From Bacteroidia bacterium (GTDB taxonomy: Bacteria > Bacteroidota > Bacteroidia > Chitinophagales > Chitinophagaceae): a stretch of DNA of 37,430 nt. The position numbers were made by a program, and so were the translations under genes. Location: assembly GCA_030426665.1 (NCBI GenBank), contig JAUHYD010000025.1, positions 1-37,430 on the forward strand, given 5' to 3'. Of the stretch, positions 7,972 to 16,534 are shown in pieces (the first letter of the stretch is position 1; each line of letters starts with the position of its first letter). Under the pieces are notes generated by a model that saw nothing but the letters and a program-made list of their open reading frames with translations, did no database searches and was not told the DNA's origin.

Positions 7972-8924
7972 TGATCAACAGTAGTGTCGTGCAGGTAGTA
8001 TACATGCAATGTGTCGGAAATAAGCTTTTTCTCCTTTTCAGTCATACTCTGGTTGGGGTAGATGTAACCTGATTCCCGTAGCCCATTTTTGCCATAAATA
8101 ATTTTCTCAGTTCTGTCCTTTTGGTATTTGTTTCGATAATCGGAATAGTCTGTGGTTTTAATAAATGAGTCGAGGTAGCTTCCGGAATAATAGTATCGTT
8201 CTGTTACGGTGAAGTTTTCAGTGCTGTCGTACGAAAATGATACTTCCGATACCTTCATAGAAAGACGTCCGTCATCCGTGTAGCTGTAGGTGGCGTAGAC
8301 CGTTGAATTAGGTACCGGTACTCCTTCATCGTTCAATGGTCGGTAGTTTGAGCTCCATTCAGAGCAAATTGGCTTTCCTTCTAAGTCTAATTTGTAAAGG
8401 ACTGTATCGTTTTTTGAGGAGTCATCGCTAATTGCTCTGTCTATTGCCAGAAGTTGATGTTTCTCTGGTAATAATAAATGGTAAACGGTATCTCGGTTTC
8501 TTTCATGCTCTTTATGTGCACGTCCGTTTATGAGACCATATTTGTCGTATCTGGTCCATAAGTTTTCACCGCAATGAAATGCAAAGCCAAATGTCTCGTT
8601 ACGAACCTGAAATATTTCTCTGCCGAGTGAGTCGAAGAATATGGTCACTATTCTTTTTCCCAAAACCCTATGGCTTTCTGTATCGCCGTACCCATATCGG
8701 ATTCGTTTTCCGTAGTCTTTTCTTGCTTCGGGGTTAGCACGATATAGTTCAGCCGTGTCATAAGCGTGGGATTGTCGGATACCATTTCGCCTTATTGCAT
8801 CCATTTCCGGGTTCGGGAATTTTACGTCTGCCAGAGTCAGCATATGATTATTTTCTGTGCCGGAGTTACAAGCACAAAAAGAAACAAATACGAAAGAGGA
8901 AAAAGCAATGAGTTTTAGCATCAT
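7968..8924 (-). CDS. Unknown lipoprotein
   Basis: This is a 318-residue protein with a signal peptide (MMLKLIAFSSFVFVSFCAC) ending in a lipobox-like FCAC, so Cys19 is the probable lipid attachment site. The mature part is polar and rich in Tyr, Asp and Arg. It contains YD-like stretches (YSYTDDGRL, ERYYYSGSYLDS) reminiscent of RHS/YD repeat strands, but no recognised domain. Two ATG codons are adjacent (8924 and 8921); either could be used. It is convergent with and overlaps the GT2 gene by 4 bases. Function is not known. Confidence 0.7.
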   Translation of the reverse strand: MMLKLIAFSSFVFVSFCACNSGTENNHMLTLADVKFPNPEMDAIRRNGIRQSHAYDTAELYRANPEARKDYGKRIRYGYGDTESHRVLGKRIVTIFFDSLGREIFQVRNETFGFAFHCGENLWTRYDKYGLINGRAHKEHERNRDTVYHLLLPEKHQLLAIDRAISDDSSKNDTVLYKLDLEGKPICSEWSSNYRPLNDEGVPVPNSTVYATYSYTDDGRLSMKVSEVSFSYDSTENFTVTERYYYSGSYLDSFIKTTDYSDYRNKYQKDRTEKIIYGKNGLRESGYIYPNQSMTEKEKKLISDTLHVYYLHDTTVDH

Positions 8925-9026
8925 AAATCACAATACGAATTTAAGAATAAATGAGGTGTTTCATTGATGCATTTTGAAGGTAATCGGAAACTATACCAAT
9001 TGTTCGGCGACATAAATCGCATATAC

Positions 9027-9043
9027 GTTCTATTTAGTAGAAC
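9027..9043. promoter_or_regulatory. Candidate operator upstream of cysteine desulfurase gene
   Basis: GTTCTA-TTTAG-TAGAAC is a perfect 6-bp inverted repeat with a 5-base centre. It ends 8 bases before the -7 element of the cysteine desulfurase gene, covering the place of the -33 box, which is otherwise missing. A dimeric regulator bound here would compete with or recruit RNA polymerase. Confidence 0.45.
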
Positions 9044-9051
9044 ATTTCAAT

Positions 9052-9059
9052 TAAATTTG
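9052..9059 (+). promoter_or_regulatory. -7 element of cysteine desulfurase gene
   Basis: TAAATTTG is a perfect match to TAnnTTTG. Transcription would start near 9064, giving a leader of about 12 bases. Confidence 0.6.
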
Positions 9060-9075
9060 CAGTCCAAACATTTAC

Positions 9076-10218
9076 ATGCTGATGAATCGTATATATTTTG
9101 ATAATGCCGCAACTACGAATCTCGACCCCGAAGTACTGGAGGCGATGATGCCTTTTCTGACCGAGAAATTTGGCAATCCTTCGTCTGTGTATTCATACGG
9201 AAGGGAAACGAAGATAGCCATCGAGAATGCCAGGAAGTCTGTTGCAAAGATATTGAACGCCGCGCCGGGTGAAATTTTCTTTACCTCCGGTGGCACAGAG
9301 AGCACCAATACTGCGATTCATGCTGCGGTAAATGACCTTGGGTGTAAACATATCATTTCCTCCCCTTTGGAGCATCATGCTACGCTACATACTGTGGAAT
9401 ATATGCAGGCATCAGGGCCGGCGTCGTTGAGTTATGTAAACCTCACCGAAAACGGGCACATTGATCTGGCACATTTGGAGTCATTGTTGGCTAATAGTAA
9501 AGAACGAAGCGTAGTTACCCTCATGCATGCCAATAACGAAATTGGCAACTTACTAGATATTGAAGCGGTAAGTGAATTGTGTAAAAAGTACGATGCCATT
9601 TTTCATAGCGACACGGTACAGACGGTTGGACACTATCCATTCGATTTAAAGAAACTGCACGTACATTTTATTAATGCGGCCTCGCATAAGTTTCATGGGC
9701 CCAAAGGGGTAGGGGTTTTGTATGTAAATTCTGAGATTCATATAAAGCCGTTTATGAACGGAGGGTCGCAAGAGCGAAATATGAGGGCCGGTACAGAAAA
9801 TCTTTATGGAATTGTAGGCCTGGGCAAAGCACTGGAGCGGGCCACAGAACACCATAAACAAGACAGCGAACACATTCTTGGCCTCAAGTTATATATGGCC
9901 GAGCAGCTGAAGAGCAATTTTCCGGGTATCTCGTTCAATGGAGATACATTCGGGCGCAGTCTATATACAGTACTGAATGTATCCTTCCCGATGAGTGAGA
10001 AAACAGACATGCTGTTGTTTAACCTTGATATGGCGGGTATCTGTGTGAGCGGTGGTAGTGCGTGTACGAGCGGAGCGAGTTCACAAAGCCATGTCATTAA
10101 AGCAATTCATAATGGTCAGTCAGACAATATGGTTCCGGTGAGATTTTCTTTCAGTCGGCACAATACCAAAGAAGAAGTAGACATTGTAATCGATAAACTC
10201 AAAGAGCTGCTTTTGTGA
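9076..10218 (+). CDS. Cysteine desulfurase (NifS/IscS family)
   Basis: This 380-residue class V aminotransferase-fold PLP enzyme takes sulfur from L-cysteine as an enzyme persulfide and hands it to Fe-S, thio-tRNA or other acceptors. Visible signs are the N-terminal YFDNAATT, SGGTESTNTA around the PLP phosphate site, HANNEIG, the PLP lysine Lys205 in ASHKFHGPKG, and the sulfur-carrying Cys330 in GGSACTSGASSQSHV. The ATG at 9082 is an alternative start that removes two residues. The gene stands alone, without iscU or suf genes, so general sulfur supply (for example tRNA thiolation) is as likely as Fe-S assembly. A palindrome overlaps its promoter. Confidence 0.92.
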   Translation: MLMNRIYFDNAATTNLDPEVLEAMMPFLTEKFGNPSSVYSYGRETKIAIENARKSVAKILNAAPGEIFFTSGGTESTNTAIHAAVNDLGCKHIISSPLEHHATLHTVEYMQASGPASLSYVNLTENGHIDLAHLESLLANSKERSVVTLMHANNEIGNLLDIEAVSELCKKYDAIFHSDTVQTVGHYPFDLKKLHVHFINAASHKFHGPKGVGVLYVNSEIHIKPFMNGGSQERNMRAGTENLYGIVGLGKALERATEHHKQDSEHILGLKLYMAEQLKSNFPGISFNGDTFGRSLYTVLNVSFPMSEKTDMLLFNLDMAGICVSGGSACTSGASSQSHVIKAIHNGQSDNMVPVRFSFSRHNTKEEVDIVIDKLKELLL

Positions 10219-10242
10219 TGGAGTAGTTCGGGATAAAAATAA

Positions 10243-10277
10243 AAAAGCAAGATACGCTCACTGCACATCTTGCTTTT
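10243..10277. terminator. Bidirectional intrinsic terminator
   Basis: A perfect 11-bp stem, AAAAGCAAGAT/ATCTTGCTTTT (10243-10253 and 10267-10277), with A- and T-runs on its two sides lies between the convergent cysteine desulfurase and HU genes and can serve both. Confidence 0.85.
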
Positions 10278-10297
10278 CTGTTTCTGATGGGAATGAA

Positions 10298-10582
10298 CTA
10301 CTTCCTCTTGTTGGCAATCTTAGTTGCGAAGTCCTTACCTGCTTTAAACTTAGGTACTTTACGTGCTTTAATTTTAATCACGGCACCAGTTTGTGGGTTG
10401 CGACCGTTACGAGCAGAACGTTGAGAAACAGAGAACGTTCCAAATCCTACCAAAGTAACTCTATCACCTTTTTTAAGGGTAGCTACAACGGTATTGGTAA
10501 AAGAATCGAGTGCATCATTTGCCTGCACTTTTGTAAGACCAGCATCCTTCGCAATCTTGTCAATTAATTCAGCTTTGTTCAT
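10298..10582 (-). CDS. hup: HU-family nucleoid protein
   Basis: This 94-residue protein starts MNKAELIDKIAKDAGLTKVQA and has the DNA-bending arm region GFGTFSVSQRSARNGRNPQTGAVIKI followed by KVPKFKAGKDFATKI, all diagnostic of HU/IHF proteins. It would act as a dimer to bend and compact DNA. The frame extends 22 codons upstream, but ATG 10582 matches the conserved N-terminus and lies downstream of a well-formed promoter. Its lysine-rich tail ANKRK is typical of Bacteroidota HU. Confidence 0.95.
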   Translation of the reverse strand: MNKAELIDKIAKDAGLTKVQANDALDSFTNTVVATLKKGDRVTLVGFGTFSVSQRSARNGRNPQTGAVIKIKARKVPKFKAGKDFATKIANKRK

Positions 10583-10626
10583 AACTGTTTGTTTTTTGTT
10601 GTGAAATGATATGTTTGAGGATAGGA

Positions 10627-10657
10627 CAAATATACTCACCTTTGCCACACTTCCAAA
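10627..10657 (-). promoter_or_regulatory. Promoter of HU gene
   Basis: On the minus strand TTTGG (10657-10653), an 18-base spacer and TATATTTG (10634-10627) form a near-ideal Bacteroidota promoter. The start would be near 10622, with a leader of about 40 bases. Confidence 0.75.
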
Positions 10658-10838
10658 TACTAGGTAAAATATTTTTTGACGTAAAACCCTTGCCTGTTGC
10701 AGGTTTCCAACATATTAATAACAATTTCCTGCATCAAAAACAGAGAGACCAAATCCGCTGTAATTCGCCACTGTATTGACTTTCCGAGAATTGGCAGGGA
10801 TTTTGCTATACGAATCGAATATCCTTGCTATAGGATTT

Positions 10839-11141
10839 CTAAATAATTTTCATTAGAGAGCGAAAAGCGACGAATTTTCCGGCAAATCGCTTCAAACCTT
10901 TCTCCCTCATGGCCGAAGCATGATTGTCGATATAGTTTTGGTATGCTTCCCTATCTTTACAAACGTACTGGGCAGAATAGGTAATTCCATCAGTTTCGTC
11001 TTGTTCTAAAAGATGACAAAGCCGGCAATCAACAAAAAGACCTGTAGCCATTAATTCGGGGATATGTTCTCCTTTCATCCAATCTATCCATTCCTGAGCG
11101 GATGCCGGTTCTACCTTTACAGTAACATTATATACAATCAT
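10839..11141 (-). CDS. DUF4286 family protein
   Basis: This 100-residue protein begins MIVYNVTVKVEPASAQEWIDWMKGEHIPELMATGLF, the characteristic opening of DUF4286, a small ferredoxin-like alpha/beta barrel fold common in Bacteroidota. It has two cysteines in a CRLC pattern. Biochemical function is unknown. The frame runs 18 codons further upstream, but ATG 11141 matches the family and is preceded by AGGA and a -7 element at 11162-11169. It lies between the HU and flavoprotein genes, all on the minus strand but with separate promoters. Confidence 0.85.
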   Translation of the reverse strand: MIVYNVTVKVEPASAQEWIDWMKGEHIPELMATGLFVDCRLCHLLEQDETDGITYSAQYVCKDREAYQNYIDNHASAMREKGLKRFAGKFVAFRSLMKII

Positions 11142-11161
11142 AAATTCCTGTCTTTTTTTGA

Positions 11162-11169
11162 CAAAGATA
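11162..11169 (-). promoter_or_regulatory. -7 element of DUF4286 gene
   Basis: TATCTTTG on the minus strand matches TAnnTTTG exactly. A TTG at 11195-11193 is a possible -33 element, 23 bases away. The leader would be about 15 bases. Confidence 0.55.
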
Positions 11170-11205
11170 ACACCACATGAGAAAATCCACGACAAGACTC
11201 AAGTA

Positions 11206-12441
11206 TTATAGTCCCATTTCTATAGCTTTTGCGGCAGCCACACCGCTACTCCATGCGTGTTGAAAGTTATAGCCACCCGTTATCCCATCTACATCTACAA
11301 TTTCGCCACCGAAGTACAAACCTTGTACTTTTCGGCTTTCCATTGTTTGAGGGTTTATTTCTGTTAATGCTACACCGCCACAGGTCACAAATTCTTCTTT
11401 AAAAGTCGTTTTTCCGGACACGGCATATATATCATGTAGCAGGTGTTCAATAAGCTTGTTTTGTGATTGTGCAGATAGCTCGCCCCACCTTACTTTGTCG
11501 GTAATGTTGCAATCCTCAGCAATGTATTCCCAAAGTCTGCGAGGCAGGCCAAAAGGATTTTTTTGAACGACGAGGCTTTTTCCGCTTTCTCTGCGCAACT
11601 GTACAATTGTTTCTTTCAATGTATCATCTGCCACGTCATTCAACCAGTTGACTTTAATATTGAAAGCATAGTTACGGTCTGCTAACTCTCTGGCCGCTAC
11701 TGCCGACGTTTTAAGTACAGCCGGGCCACTCATTCCCCAGTGGGTAATTAACAATGGTCCCTGTCTGGCAATTTTTGTCCCGGTTATCTTTACAGTTACG
11801 TCAGGCACAGAAACACCCATTAGCTTAGTAATAGGGTGGTGCGGAATGTTGAAAGTGAATAAAGAGGGAACCGGCGTCTTTATAGTATGCCCTAGCGCTG
11901 TTATCCATCCATACTGCTCCGCTTTGGGGAAACCTCCGGTAGCTATCATTACTCTGTCCGCTATGTATACGGAAGTATCTGCAAACTGAATTTCAAAATT
12001 TTGTTCACCACTTTTATTGTCAGTCCCGGGGACGATTGCCTTTACTGGTTTGTGATAATAAACCTGAACATTTTGCTTCATCATTGCTTGCCATAGGCAG
12101 TCAATAATAGTTTGAGAATCGTCTGTATCCGGAAACATTCTACCGTCATCCTCGGCTTTGAGATTAACTCCTCGTTCCCTGAACCAGCTAATAGTGTCCT
12201 GTGGACCAAAAGCATATAGCGTCTTACGAAGCAATTGTTTGCCGCGTGGGTATCTTGTCAATAATTCAGGCACGTCAAAGCACTGGTGGGTAACATTACA
12301 CCTGCCACCTCCCGACACTTTTACTTTCTGCAGTGCTTTGCCCGTCTTTTCAAAAACAACAACTTCCACACCCTTCGTGTACGGGATATTTGCTGCGGCG
12401 AAACAGCCGGCTGCGCCGGCACCGATAATCGCAATTTTCAT
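11206..12441 (-). CDS. BaiN/HI0933-family NAD(P)/FAD-dependent oxidoreductase
   Basis: This 411-residue flavoprotein has an FAD-binding GAGAAG at 7-12, the acidic ribose-binding end of strand 2 (VVVFEK, Glu31) and the family signature SGGGRCNVT at 43-51. YNFQHAWSSGVAAAKAI at the C-terminus is the second FAD contact. Family members such as BaiN reduce unsaturated steroid intermediates, but most bacterial homologues have no known substrate, so only a flavin redox role is assigned. The frame reaches a TTG one codon upstream; ATG 12441 is preceded by AAGGA at a good distance and by a promoter at 12465-12494. Confidence 0.85.
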   Translation of the reverse strand: MKIAIIGAGAAGCFAAANIPYTKGVEVVVFEKTGKALQKVKVSGGGRCNVTHQCFDVPELLTRYPRGKQLLRKTLYAFGPQDTISWFRERGVNLKAEDDGRMFPDTDDSQTIIDCLWQAMMKQNVQVYYHKPVKAIVPGTDNKSGEQNFEIQFADTSVYIADRVMIATGGFPKAEQYGWITALGHTIKTPVPSLFTFNIPHHPITKLMGVSVPDVTVKITGTKIARQGPLLITHWGMSGPAVLKTSAVAARELADRNYAFNIKVNWLNDVADDTLKETIVQLRRESGKSLVVQKNPFGLPRRLWEYIAEDCNITDKVRWGELSAQSQNKLIEHLLHDIYAVSGKTTFKEEFVTCGGVALTEINPQTMESRKVQGLYFGGEIVDVDGITGGYNFQHAWSSGVAAAKAIEMGL

Positions 12442-12464
12442 CAAATCCTTCTATTTGTCAGAGG

Positions 12465-12494
12465 TAAACATACAGTTATTGAAGGAATAACCAA
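12465..12494 (-). promoter_or_regulatory. Promoter of the flavoprotein gene
   Basis: On the minus strand TTGG (12494-12491), an 18-base spacer and TATGTTTA (12472-12465; one mismatch to TAnnTTTG) give a leader of about 19 bases that contains AAGGA. Confidence 0.55.
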
Positions 12495-12577
12495 TCACCA
12501 TCATAGCGCTAAGTTGGAAAACAAGGATAAAGCAAGAGACATTATAATCTCACCATGCCAGCTGCATAATAAGTATG

Positions 12578-12585
12578 TATTTTTG
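12578..12585 (+). promoter_or_regulatory. -7 element of the PaiB-like gene
   Basis: TATTTTTG matches TAnnTTTG and ends 7 bases before ATG 12593, so the mRNA would have almost no leader. Confidence 0.5.
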
Positions 12586-12592
12586 TCGCCTG

Positions 12593-13207
12593 ATGTATAT
12601 TCCAAAAGAGTTTCAAATAACAGATATTGACGAAGCGGTTGCTTTTATGAAACGATACAGCTTCGGAACTATTGTGAGTAATATGGATGGCGTACCTGTA
12701 GCTACCCACCTGCCATTTCACGTAGCTAAGCATGCAGAGCAGATAGTCTTATCTGCACATTTTGCAAAAGCCAATTCACAATGGGAAACGATACAGGAAA
12801 ACGACGTTTTGGTCATCTTCAGCCAGCCACACGCCTATATATCGCCGCAGCACTATGACAAGGAACAAAATGTTCCGACTTGGAACTACGTGGCAGTACA
12901 CGCTTATGGTAGCTGTAAGTTGATTATCGATAACGAAAAAGGAATGAAAATTCTGGAAGACATGATTATGCAACATGAGCCGGGATATATAAATCAATGG
13001 GAAAGACTTGACAACCGCTATAAGGACGGTCTATACAAAGGCATTGTTCCGTTTGAGATAAATGTAAAGTCTATTCAGTCCGCAGGGAAACTAAGTCAGA
13101 ATAAGTCTGAAAGTGAAAAAAAGCGTATTATAGAAGCGCTTTCGGGCAGCAATGATAGCGTAGAAAGAGAACTTGCAGAATATATGAGTGGAAAATCCGG
13201 AAGATAG
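12593..13207 (+). CDS. PaiB-like FMN-binding protein
   Basis: This 204-residue protein starts MYIPKEFQITDIDEAVAFMKRYSFGTIVS, the conserved opening of the PaiB / 'FMN-binding negative transcriptional regulator' family, which has a split-barrel flavin-binding fold. THLPFHV and VIFSQPHAYISPQHY...VPTWNYVAVHAYG are further family blocks. B. subtilis PaiB affects sporulation and protease genes, but direct DNA binding is not generally established, so an FMN-dependent enzymatic or regulatory role is left open. An ATG at 12575 is in frame, but 12593 fits the family start. No paiA-like acetyltransferase is adjacent. Confidence 0.85.
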   Translation: MYIPKEFQITDIDEAVAFMKRYSFGTIVSNMDGVPVATHLPFHVAKHAEQIVLSAHFAKANSQWETIQENDVLVIFSQPHAYISPQHYDKEQNVPTWNYVAVHAYGSCKLIIDNEKGMKILEDMIMQHEPGYINQWERLDNRYKDGLYKGIVPFEINVKSIQSAGKLSQNKSESEKKRIIEALSGSNDSVERELAEYMSGKSGR

Positions 13208-13267
13208 TCAATAGAGGTAATGAAAGTTGTGACATATTCCCGGTTTTTTATTCCACCATATACTTAT

Positions 13268-13275
13268 TACATTTG
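13268..13275 (+). promoter_or_regulatory. -7 element of the methyltransferase gene
   Basis: TACATTTG matches TAnnTTTG. The start would be near 13280, with an A/T-rich leader of about 34 bases. A -33 box is not evident. Confidence 0.5.
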
Positions 13276-13313
13276 GCACACTTTTCTACAAGCTATATAA
13301 CTATATTAATTAG

Positions 13314-14144
13314 ATGATGTCACCGGAACAGTTCTTTGAACTACTACTAAAAGAATTGGAAGTACATACAGAAATGCAACCCTACTATAAGTTCCTTGGG
13401 AAGCAATCTTCATGGCATTTCCGGAGAAACTATTTTCTTCAACGGTTGCGATATATACACAAACACCTTGTTGAAGGTTACAACCCCGAGCAGCCCATTA
13501 AAATATGGGATTGTGGCTGTGGCTACGGCACAACGTGCCTATATCTGGCAATGAACGGCATCGCTACATATGGTACGACCTTGGAGTTTTATTTTGAGAC
13601 TGTTACAAAACGCAAAGAATACTGGAGCAAATACGGAGACACTTCACTGTTTACTTGCACTTACGAGAACTTATTTGATAATCGCCCGAAACCTGAAAGC
13701 TATGATTGGATAGTCGTACAGGATACGTTGCATCACCTTGAGCCAATAAATGATGCCCTTAAGATATTCAATGAAAGTCTGAGAACGGGTGGTAAAGTCT
13801 TATCTATAGAAGAAAACGGTAACAATATTATTCAGCGATTGAAGTTGTATAAATACCGTGGCAACAAGCGTATAATATCGATTTGGGATGAAAAGTTGCA
13901 GAAAGATATCCTGATAGGCAATGAAAATATAAGAAGCCTGGAACAATGGCAACAGCTTTTTGAGAAAAACGGATTCGGGATAAGCCAGAGTAGTGTTCAG
14001 TATGTAAGATACTATTTACCATTTCAGTACCGGTTCTCTGATCCGGATGCATTGCTGCGTAAGGAGCAGAGTATACAGACCACTCCCGGTATCCGTAGGG
14101 AATACTTTTTCTTCGGACTGAATTTTGTTGCAAAAAAGAGATAA
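13314..14144 (+). CDS. Class I SAM-dependent methyltransferase
   Basis: This 276-residue protein has SAM-binding motif I, IWDCGCGYGTTCLYLA (Gly-rich loop about 66-74), and a motif IV-like segment YDWIVVQDTLHHLEP, followed by the post-motif region ALKIFNESLRTGGKVLSIEENGNN. The substrate is not evident; the order of motifs fits small-molecule or lipid methyltransferases of the Methyltransf_11/25 type. About 60 residues of helical sequence precede the domain. Two ATG codons are adjacent (13314 and 13317). It is convergent with adenine deaminase, with only 3 bases between the stop codons. Confidence 0.75.
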   Translation: MMSPEQFFELLLKELEVHTEMQPYYKFLGKQSSWHFRRNYFLQRLRYIHKHLVEGYNPEQPIKIWDCGCGYGTTCLYLAMNGIATYGTTLEFYFETVTKRKEYWSKYGDTSLFTCTYENLFDNRPKPESYDWIVVQDTLHHLEPINDALKIFNESLRTGGKVLSIEENGNNIIQRLKLYKYRGNKRIISIWDEKLQKDILIGNENIRSLEQWQQLFEKNGFGISQSSVQYVRYYLPFQYRFSDPDALLRKEQSIQTTPGIRREYFFFGLNFVAKKR

Positions 14145-14147
14145 TTT

Positions 14148-15779
14148 CTAAACTACAACGTCTGTAAATTCAAATTTCGTCCCGTCAAATAATCCTTTGT
14201 CGCTGAGTTTAAGGGCAGGTATAACGAGCAGTGCCATAAACGAAAGTGTCATAAATGGTGCATGCAATTTAGTGCCGAGTTCTTTTGCCAACTTGTCTAT
14301 TTTGGTATAGTTCTCCGCCACAATTTGTCCTTCTTCAGGTGACATTAATCCCGCTATCGGCAATGGCATACACGAAACTGCACCCGGGTCTTTTGCAACA
14401 GAGATACCTCCTTTGGTTTTAATCAATTCATTAACCGCCGCACATAAAGATTCGTCATCAACTCCAATTACGATTATATTATGACAGTCGTGTCCGACTG
14501 TAGAAGCTATCGCACCTTCCTTTAGTCCGAAATTTTTAATGAAGGCTAATGCAGTTGGTTTGTCGGGTGAGTATCTGTTTACAACGGCCATTTTCAGAAT
14601 ATCATTTTCGGTATCGCTAATCAAAAATCCGTTGCGTACCCTCCCGTCCACTACAATTTCATTTGTAACCAGCTGGCCCTCTATGGCTTCTATTGCCCGT
14701 ATTTTACAGTCATTTGCGGGGGCTTTGATTACGAATTCTTCAACACGCTTATTATTTGTATTGAAGTTATTGATCGCTTTCGGCGTAGTAATGTTCATTG
14801 TCGAAACGCCGCTTTTTGCTACCATTGTCCCGTCAATCCATGTTTCCAGCACATTCAATGATGTCAGGCTTTCAACTACAATAAAGTCTGCAGCATCTCC
14901 TATTCGAAGCAAACCAACCGGCAAAGAATAGTGAAGAACCGGGTTGACACATGCTGCCCTTAGGACATTAAACAAGTCATAGCCCTGCGACATGGCACGT
15001 CTGACAAGTAGGTTAATATGCCCTAGCACCAGCTCATCCGGATGTTTGTCGTCGCTGCAAAACATAACCTTTTCCGGGTGAGATTTAAGAAGAGGTGCCA
15101 GTGCATCATAGTTTTTGGTAGCACTGCCTTCCCTTATCAAAATGTGCATACCTACTGCCAATTTTTCCAGTGCTTCTTCAATAGTGAAACATTCGTGGTC
15201 AGTTGATATTCCAGCTCCGGCATACTTTATTACATCATTGCCTTTTAGCCCCGGTGCATGCCCGTCAATCGGCTTTCCGGTTCGCTTTGCTGCCCGAATC
15301 TTTGCCATAACTTCTCCATCATCAAACAATACTCCGGGGTAATTCATCATTTCTGACAGGTACCATATGTCGTCGCTCTGAAGTAATTTATCGACAGCTA
15401 CCGAATCTATTACCGCTCCGGCGGTTTCAAAATTTGTAGCAGGAACACATGATGGCGCGCCAAAGAAAATCTTGAAAGGCGTACGCTTACTGTCGGCTAT
15501 CATATACTCAACCCCCTCAATGCCACACACATTTGCAATTTCGTGTGGGTCTGAAACTGTAGCGACAGTTCCATGGGTTGCTGCAATTCTGGCAAAAGCC
15601 GAAGGTGTAAGCATGGAGCTTTCGATATGGATGTGCGCATCGATAAATCCGGGCAAAATATACCGTGATGGAGCTTCAGAAACTTCTTCTATTTTGACAA
15701 TTCTCCCGTCGCTAATGTGAATATTTGCCGGGTAAATACGACGTTCAAACAAATCAACAAATTGTCCGGCTGTTATCAT
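14148..15779 (-). CDS. ade: Adenine deaminase
   Basis: This 543-residue amidohydrolase converts adenine to hypoxanthine and ammonia in purine salvage. It has the metal-binding motif [13 protein letters not shown] (His49, His51, Glu53) and [11 protein letters not shown] (76-84), both typical of the AdeC group and not of adenosine deaminases. [11 protein letters not shown] is the later conserved metal-site block. The C-terminal ~170 residues contain [15 protein letters not shown] and GLMSPE, also AdeC features. Length is close to the family norm. It is monocistronic here. The upstream leader has AAGGA, but no clear -7 element was found. Confidence 0.95.
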   Translation of the reverse strand: MITAGQFVDLFERRIYPANIHISDGRIVKIEEVSEAPSRYILPGFIDAHIHIESSMLTPSAFARIAATHGTVATVSDPHEIANVCGIEGVEYMIADSKRTPFKIFFGAPSCVPATNFETAGAVIDSVAVDKLLQSDDIWYLSEMMNYPGVLFDDGEVMAKIRAAKRTGKPIDGHAPGLKGNDVIKYAGAGISTDHECFTIEEALEKLAVGMHILIREGSATKNYDALAPLLKSHPEKVMFCSDDKHPDELVLGHINLLVRRAMSQGYDLFNVLRAACVNPVLHYSLPVGLLRIGDAADFIVVESLTSLNVLETWIDGTMVAKSGVSTMNITTPKAINNFNTNNKRVEEFVIKAPANDCKIRAIEAIEGQLVTNEIVVDGRVRNGFLISDTENDILKMAVVNRYSPDKPTALAFIKNFGLKEGAIASTVGHDCHNIIVIGVDDESLCAAVNELIKTKGGISVAKDPGAVSCMPLPIAGLMSPEEGQIVAENYTKIDKLAKELGTKLHAPFMTLSFMALLVIPALKLSDKGLFDGTKFEFTDVVV

Positions 15780-16000
15780 AGTGCGTCCTTTTCGGAAAAT
15801 TACAATTTATTACCAAAATCATAGTCAAACAACAGCATTTCTAACGTTTTGACTTACGAAAACCGCTTATAAAAGTAGCCGTAGGAAAATCAGGCTTTAC
15901 AAACATTTCCTTCAGTTTGACTTCCTGACAGGTATCTGTTTTACCGATTACAGTTTGTTGGTTTTTTGTATATATTTACATTGTATTAAGACAAAAGGAC

Positions 16001-16534
16001 ATGAAATATATAATCGGTTTTTGCGTGGTTTTTATATCACTCAATTGTTTGGGGCAGGATTATTGTAAAGACATATCCAAGAGTATGTCTGCCAATAAAA
16101 AGATAATAGAGCTGGAATCTCCGTATGATCCCGAGTACTTTGTTCCCTTGCGGGCAAAAAGGACAATCAACAAAGACGAATACGATGGCTTTGACAATTT
16201 CAATATCGTGTTTCAGGTAACGTGCAATTTTGATGCTATTGATGACATAGCCCTCGATGGAGGACGAACAGAGAAAAACGAAACAAAACTACATATTGAG
16301 TTTTACGACAACTCAAAGATTATAGATGACACCGTTAAGATTTCGCACGATTTCACGGTCGACAGGACAGAAGCAATACGCTATGTCTATTACTCTTTAA
16401 ACGAAGCAACCAGAGCAGCGTTTTCAACTAAAAAAATTAAAAAGTTTACAATTGCCGGTCAGGAGCGACTGATTCCTGAAGATAGTGCAACTGTAATTAT
16501 GGAATATGTTAAGTGCATGAATAAAGACTTCTAA
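16001..16534 (+). CDS. Unknown secreted protein
   Basis: This 177-residue protein has an N-terminal Sec signal peptide (MKYIIGFCVVFISLNCLG, probable cleavage before QDYCKD). The mature part is acidic and probably beta-rich, with alternating segments (FNIVFQVTCNFDAIDDIAL; KLHIEFYDNSKIIDDTVKI), and has three cysteines. I do not recognise a family. AAAGGAC lies just upstream of the ATG. It overlaps the convergent MBL-fold gene by 4 bases. Confidence 0.65.
   Translation: MKYIIGFCVVFISLNCLGQDYCKDISKSMSANKKIIELESPYDPEYFVPLRAKRTINKDEYDGFDNFNIVFQVTCNFDAIDDIALDGGRTEKNETKLHIEFYDNSKIIDDTVKISHDFTVDRTEAIRYVYYSLNEATRAAFSTKKIKKFTIAGQERLIPEDSATVIMEYVKCMNKDF

Noticed and set aside
13226..13234. CRP-like half site TTGTGACAT upstream of the methyltransferase gene
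   Set aside because: Only one half of the palindrome is present and its spacing to the -7 element does not match the sulfur-gene promoters.
15780..16000. Possible purine riboswitch upstream of adenine deaminase
   Set aside because: I looked for a three-way junction with conserved purine-riboswitch loops and saw none; only A/T-rich sequence and AAGGA before the ATG.
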